Origin: JBBQXY01 sp051004815 | GTDB taxonomy: Bacteria; Chloroflexota; Ktedonobacteria; Ktedonobacterales; Ktedonobacteraceae | Direction of reading: 5' to 3' | Assembly (NCBI GenBank): GCA_051004815.1 | Contig: JBPCJY010000033.1 | Span: forward strand, 1 to 15,353 | Length of the DNA stretch: 15,353 nucleotides | Shown here: positions 14,937-15,353 of the stretch, piece by piece | Layout of the letters: each line of letters begins with the position of its first letter | Position numbering within the stretch: position 1 is the first letter of the stretch | Notes under the pieces: model-generated | What the model saw: the letters and a program-made list of their open reading frames with translations, nothing else | Databases searched by the model: none | Told to the model about the DNA's origin: nothing | Made by a program: the position numbers and the translations under genes

Positions 14937-15209
14937 ATGCTCATTTCCGTTAAGGTGATACCGCGCAGTAGCAAAAACAGCATCGAGTGGGAAGAGGGCA
15001 GTCTCAAGATTCGCCTGACTGCTCCGCCGGTAGACGGCCTCGCCAACGAGGCCCTGGTCGCGCTACTGGCAGAGCGGCTTGCGCTTTCCAAACGCTCCAT
15101 CACTATAGTGCGAGGCGCGACCAGTCGGCAAAAAACGGTGGAGATTACGGGAATGACGATGGAGGATGTGGAAAAACGGCTCAAGCTCCCACCGGGGGTC
15201 GCCCAATAG
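14937..15209 (+). CDS. yggU: YggU / DUF167 family protein
   Basis: The 90-residue product matches the DUF167 family, a small alpha/beta protein with unknown function. Signature segments are KIRLTAPPVDGLANEAL at 24-40 and VRGATSRQKTVEI at 58-70. The ATG lies two bases after the yggT stop; there is no properly spaced ribosome site, so initiation probably depends on coupling to yggT. The stop codon lies within the loop of the inverted repeat 15197-15228. It is the last recognisable gene of the cluster. Confidence 0.93.
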   Translation: MLISVKVIPRSSKNSIEWEEGSLKIRLTAPPVDGLANEALVALLAERLALSKRSITIVRGATSRQKTVEITGMTMEDVEKRLKLPPGVAQ

Positions 15210-15228
15210 TTTTCCCATCAGGGCGACC
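15197..15228. repeat. GGTCGCCC/GGGCGACC inverted repeat spanning the yggU stop
   Basis: GGTCGCCC at 15197-15204 and GGGCGACC at 15221-15228 are exact reverse complements with a 16-base loop that contains the stop codon. The same 8-mers form the element at 8837-8865. A transcript-end hairpin is possible, but no U-run follows. Confidence 0.5.
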
Positions 15229-15251
15229 GCAAGTTACGACGTATGAGCAAG

Positions 15252-15353
15252 CCCCCCACCAGGGGGGGGGAGAGAGGGGGGAACCCGGAGAACAAAGCGG
15301 ACCCAAGAGAGCTGTTCCTGTGGGAAGGGGAGGGAGGGAGCGAGGAGGGGAAG
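15252..15353. other. G-rich low-complexity sequence at the window end, possible G-quadruplex
   Basis: Six C at 15252-15257 face nine G at 15262-15270 over an ACCA loop, followed by another run of six G at 15276-15281. Near the end, G-tracts at 15322-15324, 15327-15330, 15332-15334 and 15336-15338 have loops of one or two bases, which fits a G-quadruplex. No gene is seen. A sequence artefact at a contig end is an alternative explanation. Confidence 0.4.

Noticed and set aside
1..15353. CRISPR arrays, tRNA or rRNA genes
   Set aside because: No regularly spaced repeats of the proper length and no cloverleaf or rRNA-like sequence were seen on either strand.

Overview
The window looks like chromosomal DNA of a bacterium with a Gram-positive-type envelope. 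Class Ktedonobacteria (Chloroflexota) is my best guess. The hints are a LytR-CpsA-Psr protein next to a pgeF-yggS-yggT-type cluster, a two-cluster DnaJ-type zinc-finger protein without a J domain, a DUF6391-like protein, tandem-domain Usp and GGDEF/HD proteins, and palindromic repeats containing GTAG(A/G)GGC or GGGCGACC. This is inference from content and memory; no rRNA or other marker gene is present.

Left part (1 to about 3.7 kb), visibly more AT-rich than the rest: an accessory defence island on the minus strand. A complete one-polypeptide Type IIG restriction-modification enzyme (560-3637) is followed by a short DUF4365-like gene (59-448). The 3' end of that gene runs into what looks like the end of an IS200/IS605-family (TnpB-type) element, whose terminal hairpin supplies the last codons. 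The small gene therefore seems truncated by transposition.

Middle (3.8-10.1 kb): a membrane-bound GGDEF/HD-GYP cyclic-di-GMP protein on the plus strand converges on a tandem UspA universal stress protein (minus). Upstream of the stress gene lie a structured leader, a phased direct repeat and a perfect 25-bp inverted repeat. Next, on the minus strand, come the J-domain-less double zinc-finger protein and an M24 metallopeptidase (Xaa-Pro aminopeptidase type). The latter has a long inverted repeat in its leader and shares a divergent promoter region with the next gene.

Right part (10.3-15.2 kb), all plus strand and tightly packed: LCP-family envelope protein, pgeF (TTG start), a HAD hydrolase, yggS, a small DUF6391-like membrane protein, yggT and yggU. 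The order matches the ylmD-ylmE-sepF-ylmG neighbourhood of many Gram-positive and related bacteria. Here a HAD gene is inserted after pgeF, and the small HxxEH-containing protein sits where sepF would be expected. These genes plausibly serve envelope polymer attachment, peptidoglycan quality control, PLP homeostasis and division-site membrane functions. The last 140 bases hold no gene, only G-rich low-complexity sequence.
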